Notes under the pieces: model-generated | Database searches by the model: none | Told to the model about the DNA's origin: nothing | What the model saw: the letters and a program-made list of their open reading frames with translations, nothing else | Program-made: the position numbers and the translations under genes | In this document: positions 44,840 through 54,008 of the stretch, piece after piece | Layout of the letters: the number at the start of each line of letters is the position of its first letter | How positions within the stretch are numbered: position 1 is the stretch's first letter | Assembly (NCBI RefSeq): GCF_002906155.1 | Contig: NZ_MUJK01000006.1 | Span: 1-64,000 of the forward strand | DNA: 64,000 nucleotides | DNA from: Pseudomonas laurylsulfativorans | GTDB taxonomy: Bacteria > Pseudomonadota > Gammaproteobacteria > Pseudomonadales > Pseudomonadaceae | Reading direction: 5' to 3'

Positions 44840-44914
44840 TGGCAGGGGCGGCTGGATTCGAACCAACGCATGGCAGGATCAAAACCTGCTGCCTTACCGC
44901 TTGGCGACGCCCCT
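44840..44914 (-). tRNA. tRNA-Gln (TTG)
   Basis: A 75-base cloverleaf on the minus strand: acceptor AGGGGCG/CGCCCCT, D arm GCCAAGCGGTAAGGC, anticodon loop with TTG, T arm with GGTTCGAATCC, encoded CCA. It lies between ispE and prs, the usual pseudomonad order, and is probably cut from their common transcript. Confidence 0.96.
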
Positions 44915-44950
44915 GTATCTGTTGCAACGATTACCCAGTAATCGGTTCCT

Positions 44951-45802
44951 TTAGAGCAGACTTTGAAGCTTTCGATGCAACATCGAAATGTTGCTTCCTT
45001 TTGCTACAAAACCTGTAAGGGTCTCTGTCAGAAGGGCCGAGACTTTATCAGCTTCAGCTTTGCTTGGGAAGCCCCCAAACACACAACTTCCAGTTCCGGT
45101 GAGTTTTGCTTCGGTAAATTTACCTAGCAAATTCAAAGCGTTACGTACCTCTGGATAACGCCTTGTTACCACCGGTAAGCAGTCATTTCGACTGTTTCCC
45201 TTGGGAACGGGGCGCACTTTAATGGGAGGAGTGTTACGTGTCAACAACGGATCTGAAAAAATTTCTGCCGTACTTACAGAGACTTGCGGCACCAGCACGA
45301 GATACCACGGTTCTTCCGGGTCGACAGGGGTGAGTTTCTCGCCAACACCTTCGGCGAAAGCCGCGTGGCCCCGCACGAAAACCGGGACGTCTGCGCCCAG
45401 CGTCAACCCCAGGCCAGCCAGGCGATCTTCATCCCAGCCCAATTGCCAGAGATGATTCAAACCCAGCAATGTCGTTGCGGCGTTCGAGCTGCCGCCACCG
45501 ATGCCGCCGCCCATTGGCAAGATTTTTTCAATCCAGATATCGACGCCCAGCGAACAACCGGATTGCTCCTGAAGTTTTTTCGCGGCCTTGACGATCAGGT
45601 TGCTGTCGTGGGGAACGCCCGGGAAATCGGTGTGCAGTCGGATGACGCCGTCATCGCGCAGGGCATAGGTGATCTCGTCACCGTAATCGAGAAACTGAAA
45701 CATGGTTTGCAGTTCGTGGTAGCCGTCTTCGCGGCGACCCAGAATGTGCAGCATCAAATTGAGCTTGGCCGGCGAGGGCAGTGTCAGGCGATTGTCTGGC
45801 AT
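44951..45802 (-). CDS. ispE: 4-diphosphocytidyl-2-C-methyl-D-erythritol kinase
   Basis: A 283-residue GHMP kinase of the MEP isoprenoid pathway. The ATP loop is PMGGGIGGGSSNAAT (around residue 92), with the N-terminal PAKLNLMLHILGRREDGYHEL and a C-terminal TGTGSCVFGGF-like motif. It starts one base after the lolB stop, so the two are co-expressed. Confidence 0.96.
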   Translation of the reverse strand: MPDNRLTLPSPAKLNLMLHILGRREDGYHELQTMFQFLDYGDEITYALRDDGVIRLHTDFPGVPHDSNLIVKAAKKLQEQSGCSLGVDIWIEKILPMGGGIGGGSSNAATTLLGLNHLWQLGWDEDRLAGLGLTLGADVPVFVRGHAAFAEGVGEKLTPVDPEEPWYLVLVPQVSVSTAEIFSDPLLTRNTPPIKVRPVPKGNSRNDCLPVVTRRYPEVRNALNLLGKFTEAKLTGTGSCVFGGFPSKAEADKVSALLTETLTGFVAKGSNISMLHRKLQSLL

Positions 45803-45803
45803 G

Positions 45804-46421
45804 TCATTGACCCAGTTTGCGCGGTTGCCAGACCTTGATCACCAGCGTGACATCGAGGTCTTTGCCGCTGAGCTTGATGCGCTCGGGCAACCAGTAACCG
45901 TTTTGCTCGGTGTAGGCGGTGTAGTCGACCTTCCAGCCATCCTGTTCCAGGCTGGCCAGGCGGCTGTCGCCGTCCAGGGTCAGGCGACTTTTGCTGTTGG
46001 GCGCCGGGAGGCCGCGCACCCACCAGGCCAGGTTGGACACCGGCAGCTTCCAGCCAAGCTGTTCTTCGAGCAGCACTTCCGGATTCGGCGCGTCGTAACG
46101 TCCCTGGTTGGCGACCTCCAGCGATACCTTGCCCGGGCGTCCGGTCAGGCGAGCCGCGCCGCGACCCAGTGGTCCGGACAGGCGTATGTCGTAGTAATCC
46201 TGGCGTTGCAACCAGAACAGCGTGCCGCTACCCGAGTCTTTCGGAGCGCGAATGCCGATCTTGCCGTCGATCTGCCAGCCATCGAGGCCGGTCAGTTGCT
46301 GTTTGTGCTCGCGCCATTGGGCGGCGTTGCCATGACCCTCGACCGATTCGCGGGGACCCAGGCCCGCGCAACCGGCGAGCAGGGCGATAAAACTGAAAAC
46401 GATGAAATGGCGCAAAAACAT
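45804..46421 (-). CDS. lolB: outer-membrane lipoprotein LolB
   Basis: A 205-residue lipoprotein with lipobox LLAGC (Cys near residue 18). It receives lipoproteins from LolA and inserts them into the outer membrane. The motif GWQIDGKIGIRAPKDSGSGTLFWLQ is typical. It lies between the TPR gene and ispE. Confidence 0.95.
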   Translation of the reverse strand: MFLRHFIVFSFIALLAGCAGLGPRESVEGHGNAAQWREHKQQLTGLDGWQIDGKIGIRAPKDSGSGTLFWLQRQDYYDIRLSGPLGRGAARLTGRPGKVSLEVANQGRYDAPNPEVLLEEQLGWKLPVSNLAWWVRGLPAPNSKSRLTLDGDSRLASLEQDGWKVDYTAYTEQNGYWLPERIKLSGKDLDVTLVIKVWQPRKLGQ

Positions 46422-46425
46422 AATC

Positions 46426-48150
46426 TTAAAGAGTCTCTGATCCGGTCAGGCGTTTGATGGTGCCACGCAGGGTCGGGCTGTCGGGTTGTTCCTTGAGAAA
46501 CTTGCCCCAGACTTGTCTGGCTTCACGCTGTTTGCCATTGGCCCACAGTACTTCGCCCAGGTGAGCGGCGACTTCCTGGTCGGGGAAGCGATCCAGGGCC
46601 TGACGCAGCAGGCGCTCGGCTTCGTCGAGATTGCCCAAGCGGTAATTCACCCAGCCAAGGCTGTCGAGTACCGCCGGATCTTCCGGACTGATCTGGTGCG
46701 CCTGTTCGATCAGGGCCTTGGCTTCGGCGTAGCGCGTGGTGCGGTCGGACAGGGTGTAGCCAAGGGCGTTCAAGGCCATGGCATTGTCCGGGTCGCGCTT
46801 GATGATCAATCGCAGGTCTTTTTCCATCTGCGCCAGATCATTGCGTTTTTCCGCCTGCATGGCACGGGTGTAAAGCAGGTTCAAGTCGTCGGGGTATTGC
46901 TGCAAGGCTAGTTGCAGAACATTCCAGGCCTTGTCGCCCTGATTGTTGGCGGACAGGGTTTCGGCTTCGATCAGGTACAGCTGGATCGCATAATCCGGCT
47001 GCTCGTCGCGTTCCGCCGCCAGCTTGCGTTGCGCTTCGGCGGTCTTGCCGTTGTTGATCAGGATGTCGGCCTGGCGCAATTGCGCCGGCAGGTAGTCGCT
47101 GCCCGGGCCAACCTTGGCGTATTCGATCAGGGCGCCTTGCGGGTCGTTTTGTTCTTCGGCGATGCGGCCGAGATTCAGGTGTGCCGAGTCGACGTGGCTA
47201 TCACGATCGATCAAGTCTTCCAGATAACCCTTGGCCTCATTCCAGGCCTTGGCTTCCAGGCAGACCAGTGCCAGCGAGTAACGCAGTTCGTCGTCTTCCG
47301 GGTATTGCTGAACCAGGCTCGAGAACTCGGCCTTGGCATCGTCCATGCGGTCCTGTTCAACCAGCATGCGTGCATAAGTCAGGCGCAGGCGCTTGTCGTC
47401 CGGGTATTTCTTGATGCTTTTTTGTAGCAGCGGCAGGGCTTCGTCGCCGCGATCCAGGCTTTGCAGCAGGCGCGCACGCAGCAGGATCGGCGCGATTTCG
47501 CCGTCGTCGGGCGGATTGTTTTCCAGCAGGGTCAATGCGCCTTTGGTGTCGCCGTCCTGTTGCATCAGCAAGGCCTTGCCGAAAATCAGCTGGCTGTTGT
47601 TCGGATGGCGTTGCAGCAAACGGTCGAAGCTTTTCATCAAGCCGTTGCGGGTGTCCTGGTCGGTGTCGGCCGCGGACAGCGCGAGGAAGTCGAAATGGGT
47701 GTCGCCCTTGCCTTGCAGGACTTTCTCCATATAGACCATGGAATCGTCATAACGCCCGGCGCGTGCCAGTTGAACGGCGGCGGCGCGTTGCGCTTCGAGG
47801 TCGTCGGGGGCGTTCTTCGCCCAGATCAGCGCGGTGTCCAGGGCTGCTTGATCGGCACCCAGATATTCGGCAATACGGAATGCCCGCTCGGAAATGCCCG
47901 GATCCTGAGTGTTGATGGCCTGGGTCACATAGTTGTCCAGGGCAATGTCGAAACGATTGCGCTGGCCAGCCAGTTCGGCGCTCAACAGGCTGAAGACGGT
48001 TTCCTCGCTGAATGAGCTGTAGACCTTGGGCTTTTCAGGGGCCGGGGTGCTGTCTTCCACCGGCGGCGTACCGTCCGACGATACGGGTGCCAAGGCCTGG
48101 CAGCCGCTGAGGAAGATAAAAGCGAGGAGCAACGCGGAGGATCTATTCAT
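46426..48150 (-). CDS. TPR-repeat lipoprotein
   Basis: A 574-residue lipoprotein (lipobox FLSGC, Cys at 17) made of many tetratricopeptide repeats from about residue 60 to the end (e.g. NPDNAMALNALGYTL-like NAMALNALGYTLSDR, DSLGWVNYRLGNLDEAERLL). It is found upstream of lolB in pseudomonads and probably works in the outer membrane as a scaffold. No precise function is known to me. Confidence 0.88.
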   Translation of the reverse strand: MNRSSALLLAFIFLSGCQALAPVSSDGTPPVEDSTPAPEKPKVYSSFSEETVFSLLSAELAGQRNRFDIALDNYVTQAINTQDPGISERAFRIAEYLGADQAALDTALIWAKNAPDDLEAQRAAAVQLARAGRYDDSMVYMEKVLQGKGDTHFDFLALSAADTDQDTRNGLMKSFDRLLQRHPNNSQLIFGKALLMQQDGDTKGALTLLENNPPDDGEIAPILLRARLLQSLDRGDEALPLLQKSIKKYPDDKRLRLTYARMLVEQDRMDDAKAEFSSLVQQYPEDDELRYSLALVCLEAKAWNEAKGYLEDLIDRDSHVDSAHLNLGRIAEEQNDPQGALIEYAKVGPGSDYLPAQLRQADILINNGKTAEAQRKLAAERDEQPDYAIQLYLIEAETLSANNQGDKAWNVLQLALQQYPDDLNLLYTRAMQAEKRNDLAQMEKDLRLIIKRDPDNAMALNALGYTLSDRTTRYAEAKALIEQAHQISPEDPAVLDSLGWVNYRLGNLDEAERLLRQALDRFPDQEVAAHLGEVLWANGKQREARQVWGKFLKEQPDSPTLRGTIKRLTGSETL

Positions 48151-48245
48151 ATAGGAAGAGGGCGACTAACCTGCGGTCGGATCATCATGACACAAGCTTT
48201 CGGCCAAACATAACCGCCCCGGCATTTTCACATGCACACGGTCCC

Positions 48246-48360
48246 TGTAGGAGCTGGCTTGTCGGGTCGCCGCATCGCAGCGATGGTCGTCAACGATGAC
48301 TCGTTTTTACAGAAATACGCGGGGCCTTTCAGTCCATCGCTGGCAAGCCAGCGCCTACAG
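48246..48360. repeat. diverged inverted REP pair
   Basis: TGTAGGAGCTGGCTTGTCGGGTCGCCGCATCG faces CGCTGGCAAGCCAGCGCCTACA. The left copy carries an insertion, so pairing is imperfect. It fills the middle of the 339-base gap between the divergent TPR and hemA genes; the rest holds their promoters, which I cannot place. Confidence 0.8.
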
Positions 48361-48489
48361 GGATTGTGTTTAAACGAGAACCGCTCGCAACGTGGGCGCC
48401 ATCTACCGGCGCGATAGATATCGAGTAGTTGTTCTCCATGTGTCGAAGTAGGACAATTGCCGGCTTCACGTCACCATCAGCGACTTTGA

Positions 48490-49779
48490 ATGGCCTTCCT
48501 TGCACTCGGTATTAACCACAAGACTGCTTCAGTAGACGTCCGCGAGCGCGTGGCTTTTACTCCTGAGCAGCTGGTTGAGGCCTTGCAGCAGCTCTGCCGA
48601 CTCACCGACAGCCGCGAAGCTGCGATCCTCTCCACCTGCAATCGCAGTGAACTCTATATAGAACAGGATCACCTGTCGGCGGACGTCGTGCTGCGCTGGC
48701 TGGCCGAATATCATCATTTGAGCTTCGACGAGCTGCGCGCAAGCGCCTATGTGCATGAAGATGATGCGGCAGTTCGTCACATGATGCGGGTGGCTTCCGG
48801 GCTCGACTCGCTGGTGTTGGGTGAACCGCAGATTCTCGGCCAGATGAAGTCGGCCTATGCCGTGGCCCGCGAGGCCGGCACCATCGGGCCATTGCTCGGG
48901 CGCTTGTTCCAGGCCACGTTCAACGCGGCCAAGCAGGTGCGCACCGACACGGCCATCGGTGAGAACCCGGTGTCGGTGGCGTTTGCCGCGGTGAGCCTGG
49001 CCAAGCAGATTTTCAGCGACCTGCAACGCAGCCAGGCGTTGTTGATCGGCGCCGGCGAGACCATCACCCTGGTCGCCCGCCATCTGCATGACCTGGGTGT
49101 GAAACGCATTGTGGTCGCCAACCGCACGCTGGAGCGCGCCAGCATTCTGGCCGAACAGTTCGGCGCACATGCCGTGTTGCTGTCGGATATTCCGGCGGAG
49201 CTGGTGCGCAGCGATATCGTCATCAGTTCCACTGCCAGCCAGTTGCCGATTCTGGGCAAGGGCGCGGTGGAAAGCGCCTTGAAACTGCGCAAGCACAAAC
49301 CAATCTTCATGGTGGATATCGCCGTACCGCGCGACATCGAGCCTGAAGTTGGCGAGTTGGACGACGTTTACCTCTATAGCGTCGACGATCTCCACGAGGT
49401 GGTTGCCGAGAACCTCAAGAGCCGTCAGGGCGCAGCTCAGGCAGCCGAAGAGATGGTCTCGGTCGGCGCCGAAGACTTCATGGTCCGCCTGCGTGAATTG
49501 GCGGCAGTGGATGTGCTCAAGGCCTATCGTCAACAGAGCGAACGCCTGCGCGACGAAGAATTGCAAAAGGCCCAGCGCCTGCTGGCCAACGGCAGCAGTG
49601 CCGAAGAGGTGCTGGTGCAATTGGCCCGCGGGCTGACCAACAAACTGTTGCACGCACCGAGCGTGCAGTTGAAAAAGCTCTCTGCCGAAGGTCGCCTGGA
49701 TGCGCTGGCGATGGCCCAGGAACTCTTTGCCCTCGGTGAGGGCTCATCGGATAGCTTTTCGGATAAAAAACCGCAATGA
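48490..49779 (+). CDS. hemA: glutamyl-tRNA reductase
   Basis: A 429-residue enzyme making glutamate-1-semialdehyde, the first step of tetrapyrrole synthesis. The catalytic Cys is C50 in STCNRSELY. Other motifs are LGINHKTASVDVRE, GEPQILGQMKSAY and the NADPH site LIGAGETITLVARHL. It overlaps prfA by 4 bases (ATGA). Confidence 0.97.
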   Translation: MAFLALGINHKTASVDVRERVAFTPEQLVEALQQLCRLTDSREAAILSTCNRSELYIEQDHLSADVVLRWLAEYHHLSFDELRASAYVHEDDAAVRHMMRVASGLDSLVLGEPQILGQMKSAYAVAREAGTIGPLLGRLFQATFNAAKQVRTDTAIGENPVSVAFAAVSLAKQIFSDLQRSQALLIGAGETITLVARHLHDLGVKRIVVANRTLERASILAEQFGAHAVLLSDIPAELVRSDIVISSTASQLPILGKGAVESALKLRKHKPIFMVDIAVPRDIEPEVGELDDVYLYSVDDLHEVVAENLKSRQGAAQAAEEMVSVGAEDFMVRLRELAAVDVLKAYRQQSERLRDEELQKAQRLLANGSSAEEVLVQLARGLTNKLLHAPSVQLKKLSAEGRLDALAMAQELFALGEGSSDSFSDKKPQ

Positions 49780-50858
49780 AAGCGTCACTGCTCAATAAGC
49801 TGGATATCCTCCAGGACCGTTTCGAGGAATTGACCGCCCTGCTGGGCGATGGCGAGGTCATTTCCGATCAGAACAAGTTCCGTACCTACTCCAAGGAGTA
49901 CGCGGAAGTTGAGCCGATCGTGGGCGCCTATAAAGAACTGTTGAAAGTGCAGGATGACCTCGAAGGTGCCCAGGCGCTGCTCAAGGACAGCGACCCGGAC
50001 ATGCGTGAAATGGCCGTGGAAGAAGTCCGCGAGGCCAAGGAACGCCTGGTCACGCTCGAAGCCGACCTGCAACGCATGCTGTTGCCCAAGGACCCGAACG
50101 ACGGGCGCAACGTGTTCCTCGAGATCCGTGCCGGTACCGGCGGCGACGAAGCCGCGATTTTCTCCGGCGACCTGTTCCGCATGTATTCGCGTTACGCCGA
50201 GCGTCGTGGCTGGCGGGTGGAGATCCTCTCGGAAAACGAGGGTGAACATGGCGGCTATAAAGAGGTGATTGCCCGGGTCGAGGGCGACAACGTCTACGGC
50301 AAGCTGAAATTCGAATCCGGCGCGCACCGCGTGCAGCGGGTTCCGGCGACCGAATCCCAGGGCCGTATCCACACGTCGGCCTGCACCGTGGCGGTATTGC
50401 CCGAGCCGGACGAACAGGAAGCCATCGAGATCAACCCGGCCGACCTGCGCATCGACACCTATCGCTCCTCCGGCGCCGGTGGCCAGCACGTCAACAAGAC
50501 CGACTCGGCGATCCGTATCACGCACTTGCCGTCCGGCATCGTGGTCGAGTGCCAGGAAGAACGTTCGCAGCACAAGAACCGTGCCCGGGCGATGTCCTGG
50601 TTGTCGGCCAAGCTGAACGATCAACAGACCTCCGCCGCGGCCAACGCCATCGCCAGTGAGCGCAAGTTGCTGGTTGGTTCCGGTGATCGCTCCGAGCGCA
50701 TCCGCACCTACAATTTTGCCCAGGGCCGGGTCACCGACCACCGGGTCAACCTGACCTTGTATTCCCTCGACGAGATTCTCGCCGGTGGCGTCGAGGCGGT
50801 GATCGAGCCGTTGCTGGCTGAATACCAGGCCGATCAACTGGCAGCGATAGGTGAGTAA
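49776..50858 (+). CDS. prfA: peptide chain release factor 1
   Basis: A 360-residue release factor reading UAA and UAG. The PxT stop-codon motif is visible as PATESQGR (about residue 189) and the catalytic GGQ in SGAGGQHVNKTDSA (about residue 233). It is coupled to hemA and followed without a gap by prmC, which methylates the GGQ glutamine. Confidence 0.98.
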   Translation: MKASLLNKLDILQDRFEELTALLGDGEVISDQNKFRTYSKEYAEVEPIVGAYKELLKVQDDLEGAQALLKDSDPDMREMAVEEVREAKERLVTLEADLQRMLLPKDPNDGRNVFLEIRAGTGGDEAAIFSGDLFRMYSRYAERRGWRVEILSENEGEHGGYKEVIARVEGDNVYGKLKFESGAHRVQRVPATESQGRIHTSACTVAVLPEPDEQEAIEINPADLRIDTYRSSGAGGQHVNKTDSAIRITHLPSGIVVECQEERSQHKNRARAMSWLSAKLNDQQTSAAANAIASERKLLVGSGDRSERIRTYNFAQGRVTDHRVNLTLYSLDEILAGGVEAVIEPLLAEYQADQLAAIGE

Positions 50859-51689
50859 ATGACGATCATTGCCAGTTTGTTGCGCGCCGCCGATCTACCC
50901 GACTCGCCGACGGCGCGTCTGGATGCCGAATTGCTCCTGGCGGCGGCGTTGGGCAAGTCCCGCAGTTTCCTGCACACCTGGCCGGAGCGCATTGTGCCGA
51001 GCGAAGCGGCGCTGACGTTCACCGAGTATTTGCAGCGCCGCCGCGGCGGTGAGCCGGTGGCCTACATCCTCGGCCAGCAAGGATTCTGGAAACTGGATCT
51101 GGAAGTCGCGCCACACACGCTGATCCCGCGCCCGGACACCGAACTACTGGTGGAGGCTGCGCTGGAATTGTTGCCGGCCACACCGGCCAAGGTGCTCGAC
51201 CTCGGCACCGGCAGCGGTGCAATTGCCCTGGCGCTGGCCAGCGAACGCCCGGCGTGGAACGTCACTGCCGTGGATCGCGTGCTGGAGGCCGTGGCCCTGG
51301 CCGAACGCAATCGCCAGCGCCTACACCTGAACAACGCCAAGGTGCTGAGCAGTCATTGGTTCAGCGCCCTGGAAGGACAGCGTTTTCAACTGATCATCAG
51401 CAACCCGCCATATATCGCAGCGGCCGATCCGCACCTGGTCGAGGGCGATGTGCGCTTCGAGCCGGCCAGCGCCCTGGTGGCCGGTGTCGACGGGCTCGAC
51501 GATCTGCGCCTGATCGTCGCCCAGGCGCCAGACCATCTCGACGCAGGCGGTTGGCTGATGCTCGAACATGGCTATGATCAGGCCGAGGCCGTTCGCGATT
51601 TACTGCTGACCCGCGGTTTTGAAGAAGTCCACAGCCGCACCGATCTGGGCGGTCATCAACGCATCAGTCTGGGGCGCCTGCCGTGCTGA
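50859..51689 (+). CDS. prmC: release factor glutamine methyltransferase
   Basis: A 276-residue N5-glutamine methyltransferase. The SAM site is VLDLGTGSGAIALALA and the catalytic NPPY is in LIISNPPYIAAADPH. It acts on the GGQ motif of RF1 and RF2. It overlaps the MoeB-like gene by 7 bases. Confidence 0.97.
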   Translation: MTIIASLLRAADLPDSPTARLDAELLLAAALGKSRSFLHTWPERIVPSEAALTFTEYLQRRRGGEPVAYILGQQGFWKLDLEVAPHTLIPRPDTELLVEAALELLPATPAKVLDLGTGSGAIALALASERPAWNVTAVDRVLEAVALAERNRQRLHLNNAKVLSSHWFSALEGQRFQLIISNPPYIAAADPHLVEGDVRFEPASALVAGVDGLDDLRLIVAQAPDHLDAGGWLMLEHGYDQAEAVRDLLLTRGFEEVHSRTDLGGHQRISLGRLPC

Positions 51690-52438
51690 ATGATCAGGAG
51701 TTGCTGCGTTACAGTCGGCAGATTCTGCTGCAACACATCGATATCGACGGTCAGTTGCGGCTCAAGGAAAGCCGCGTATTGATCGTCGGCCTCGGTGGCC
51801 TCGGCGCGCCGGTGGCGCTGTACCTCGCCGCTGCAGGTGTTGGTGAATTGCATCTGGCGGACTTCGATACCGTCGACCTGACCAACCTGCAACGCCAGAT
51901 CATTCACGACACCGACAGCGTCGGCATGACCAAGGTCGATTCGGCGCTCAAGCGCCTGAGCGCGATCAATCCTGAAATTCAACTGATCGCCCATCGTGCG
52001 GCGCTGGACGAAGATTCCCTGGCTGCCGTGGTGGCCGGGGTGGATCTGGTGCTCGATTGCTCCGACAATTTCTCCACCCGTGAAGCGGTTAACGCCGCTT
52101 GTGTGGCGTCCGGCAAACCGTTGGTCAGTGGTGCAGCGATTCGCCTCGAAGGGCAGTTGTCGGTGTTCGATCCGCGTCGCCCCGAGAGCCCGTGCTACCA
52201 CTGTTTGTATGGGCACGGCAGCGAAGCCGAATTGACCTGTAGTGAAGCCGGCGTGGTCGGGCCGTTGGTGGGGCTGGTCGGTAGTCTGCAAGCGCTTGAA
52301 GCGCTGAAGTTGCTAGCCGGATTCGGTGAGCCGCTGGTGGGGCGCCTGCTGTTGATCGACGCCTTGGGCACACGCTTCCGTGAGTTGCGGGTCAAGCGCG
52401 ATCCGGGTTGTAGCGTCTGTGGGTCGAAACATGCGTGA
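51683..52438 (+). CDS. moeB: MoeB/ThiF/HesA-family adenylyltransferase
   Basis: A 251-residue E1-like enzyme that adenylates the C-terminus of a ubiquitin-like sulfur carrier (MoaD or ThiS). The ATP site is GLGGLGAPVALYLAAAGVG, followed by DFDTVDLTNLQRQ. Zinc cysteines are CYHC and CSVC; the candidate catalytic Cys lies in ELTCSEAGVVGPLVG. The start is GTG, coupled to prmC. Confidence 0.93.
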   Translation: MLNDQELLRYSRQILLQHIDIDGQLRLKESRVLIVGLGGLGAPVALYLAAAGVGELHLADFDTVDLTNLQRQIIHDTDSVGMTKVDSALKRLSAINPEIQLIAHRAALDEDSLAAVVAGVDLVLDCSDNFSTREAVNAACVASGKPLVSGAAIRLEGQLSVFDPRRPESPCYHCLYGHGSEAELTCSEAGVVGPLVGLVGSLQALEALKLLAGFGEPLVGRLLLIDALGTRFRELRVKRDPGCSVCGSKHA

Positions 52439-53222
52439 AGCGCCGATTGGCGTGTTCGACTCCGGTGTCGGCGGGCTCTCGGTACTGGCCGAGATCCAGC
52501 GTTTGCTGCCCAATGAGACGCTGATGTACGTCGCCGATTGCGGGAATGTTCCCTATGGCGAGAAAACCCCGGAGTTTATCCAGCAGCGTTGCAGCGTGAT
52601 GGCCGACTTCTTTCAGCAGCAGGGCGCCAAGGCCCTGGTGCTGGCCTGCAACACGGCGACGGTGGCTGGCGTCGCCGACCTGCGTCGCGACTATCCAGAA
52701 TGGCCCATCGTCGGCATGGAGCCGGCGGTCAAGCCTGCCGCCGCCGCCACCCGCAGCGGCGTGGTGGGGGTGCTGGCCACCACCGGCACCTTGCAGAGCG
52801 CCAAGTTCGCCGCGTTGCTCGACCGTTTCGCCACGGACGTGAAAGTGATCACCCAGCCGTGTCCGGGGCTGGTGGAACTGATTGAAAACGGCGATCTGCA
52901 CAGCCCCGAGTTGCGTCAGCTGTTGGCCGGGTATGTCGAGCCACTGCTGGCCGCTGGCGCGGACACCCTGATTCTCGGCTGCACCCATTACCCCTTTCTC
53001 AAGCCGCTGCTGCGGCAGATGATCCCCGACCACATCAGCCTGATCGATACTGGGGCCGCCGTCGCGCGGCAACTCCAGCGGCTTTTGGCCGAAGGCGAGC
53101 TGCTCGCCCAGGGGCCGGCCCGTGAAGCACAGTTCTGGACCAGTGCCGATCCGCTTCATTTCAGAAATATCTTGCCGATACTGTGGAATACCGCTGGCGT
53201 TGTGCGAAGCTTCAACAGGTAG
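52431..53222 (+). CDS. murI: glutamate racemase
   Basis: A 263-residue racemase supplying D-glutamate for peptidoglycan. The two catalytic cysteines are C73 (ACNTATVAG) and C184 (LGCTHYPFL), and the N-terminus has FDSGVGGLSVL. The ATG at 52431 overlaps the moeB stop (ATGCGTGA), deciding it over the open frame from 52380. It ends the hemA operon. Confidence 0.96.
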   Translation: MREAPIGVFDSGVGGLSVLAEIQRLLPNETLMYVADCGNVPYGEKTPEFIQQRCSVMADFFQQQGAKALVLACNTATVAGVADLRRDYPEWPIVGMEPAVKPAAAATRSGVVGVLATTGTLQSAKFAALLDRFATDVKVITQPCPGLVELIENGDLHSPELRQLLAGYVEPLLAAGADTLILGCTHYPFLKPLLRQMIPDHISLIDTGAAVARQLQRLLAEGELLAQGPAREAQFWTSADPLHFRNILPILWNTAGVVRSFNR

Positions 53223-53256
53223 AAGCCTGTCCGGGGGGAGTACGAAAAATCGGGGT

Positions 53257-53285
53257 GAACTTCTGATAAATCGCTGACTTCTATA
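53257..53285 (+). promoter_or_regulatory. candidate AlgU (sigma-22/RpoE-type) promoter of pagL
   Basis: GAACTT, a 17-base spacer and TCTATA resemble the envelope-stress sigma consensus GAACTT-N16/17-TCTGA; the -10 match is partial. It lies about 60 bases before the pagL start. Confidence 0.35.
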
Positions 53286-53346
53286 GTTTTGCAGGGCTTG
53301 GCAACAAAAAAAACCATACGAAATCGTTCGGAAAAGGAAGTTTCTA

Positions 53347-53865
53347 GTGAAGCGACTATTCTGCTTGGCCGCGATTGCGGCCGCACTCATGGGGCACACT
53401 TTTACCGCGCAGGCGGCTGGTGTGGAGTTCGCGGTCGGTCAGACCAGCGATTCGACCATGACGTATCGACTGGGCATGCAATTCGATTGGGACCAGAGCT
53501 GGTGGCAGAGTGACGTGGGTCGTCTGACCGGCTACTGGAGTGGCGCCTACACCTACTGGGAAGGTGACGAGAAATCCAGTAATCACAGCCTGTCGTTCTC
53601 GCCCGTGCTTGTTTATGAGTTTGCCGGCCAGAACGTCAAACCCTACATCGAGTTTGGGATTGGCGTGGCGGCGTTTGCCAGCACCGAAGTCGAAAGCAAC
53701 GATCTGGGCAGCGCATTCCAGTTCGAAGACCGCTTTGGATTCGGTTTGCGTTTTGCCGGCGGACATGAAGTCGGGGTTCGTGCGACGCACTATTCCAATG
53801 CCGGGATCACCACGCCGAACGATGGTGTAGAAAGTTACGCATTGCATTACACGATGCCGTTGTAA
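53347..53865 (+). CDS. pagL: PagL, lipid A 3-O-deacylase
   Basis: A 172-residue outer-membrane beta-barrel enzyme with a 23-residue signal (cleavage after AQA). The catalytic residues are visible near the C-terminus: H148 and S150 in RATHYSNAGI and E162 in PNDGVES. These become 125, 127 and 139 after cleavage, next to the positions in P. aeruginosa PagL. It ends with an aromatic-rich strand as barrels do. The start is GTG with AAGGAAG upstream. It trims the 3-position acyl chain of lipid A. Confidence 0.92.
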   Translation: MKRLFCLAAIAAALMGHTFTAQAAGVEFAVGQTSDSTMTYRLGMQFDWDQSWWQSDVGRLTGYWSGAYTYWEGDEKSSNHSLSFSPVLVYEFAGQNVKPYIEFGIGVAAFASTEVESNDLGSAFQFEDRFGFGLRFAGGHEVGVRATHYSNAGITTPNDGVESYALHYTMPL

Positions 53866-53896
53866 GCACCACGGTTTCAGCGGATGTAAATCCCTC

Positions 53897-53987
53897 TGTG
53901 GGAGCGAGCTTGCTCGCGATGACGATGTTTCATTCAACATCAATGTTGAGTCTGAAATCGCTATCGCGAGCAAGCTCGCTCCCACAG
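53897..53987. repeat. inverted REP pair
   Basis: TGTGGGAGCGAGCTTGCTCGCGAT faces ATCGCGAGCAAGCTCGCTCCCACA, a perfect pair separated by about 43 bases, between convergent pagL and the YkgJ-like gene. Confidence 0.92.
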
Positions 53988-54008
53988 TGGGGTACGTTGT
54001 TGTACTGC

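Noticed and set aside
44794..44871. Upstream ATG giving a 339-residue Prs
   Set aside because: It would read through tRNA-Gln; the GTG at 44793 gives the standard 313 residues.
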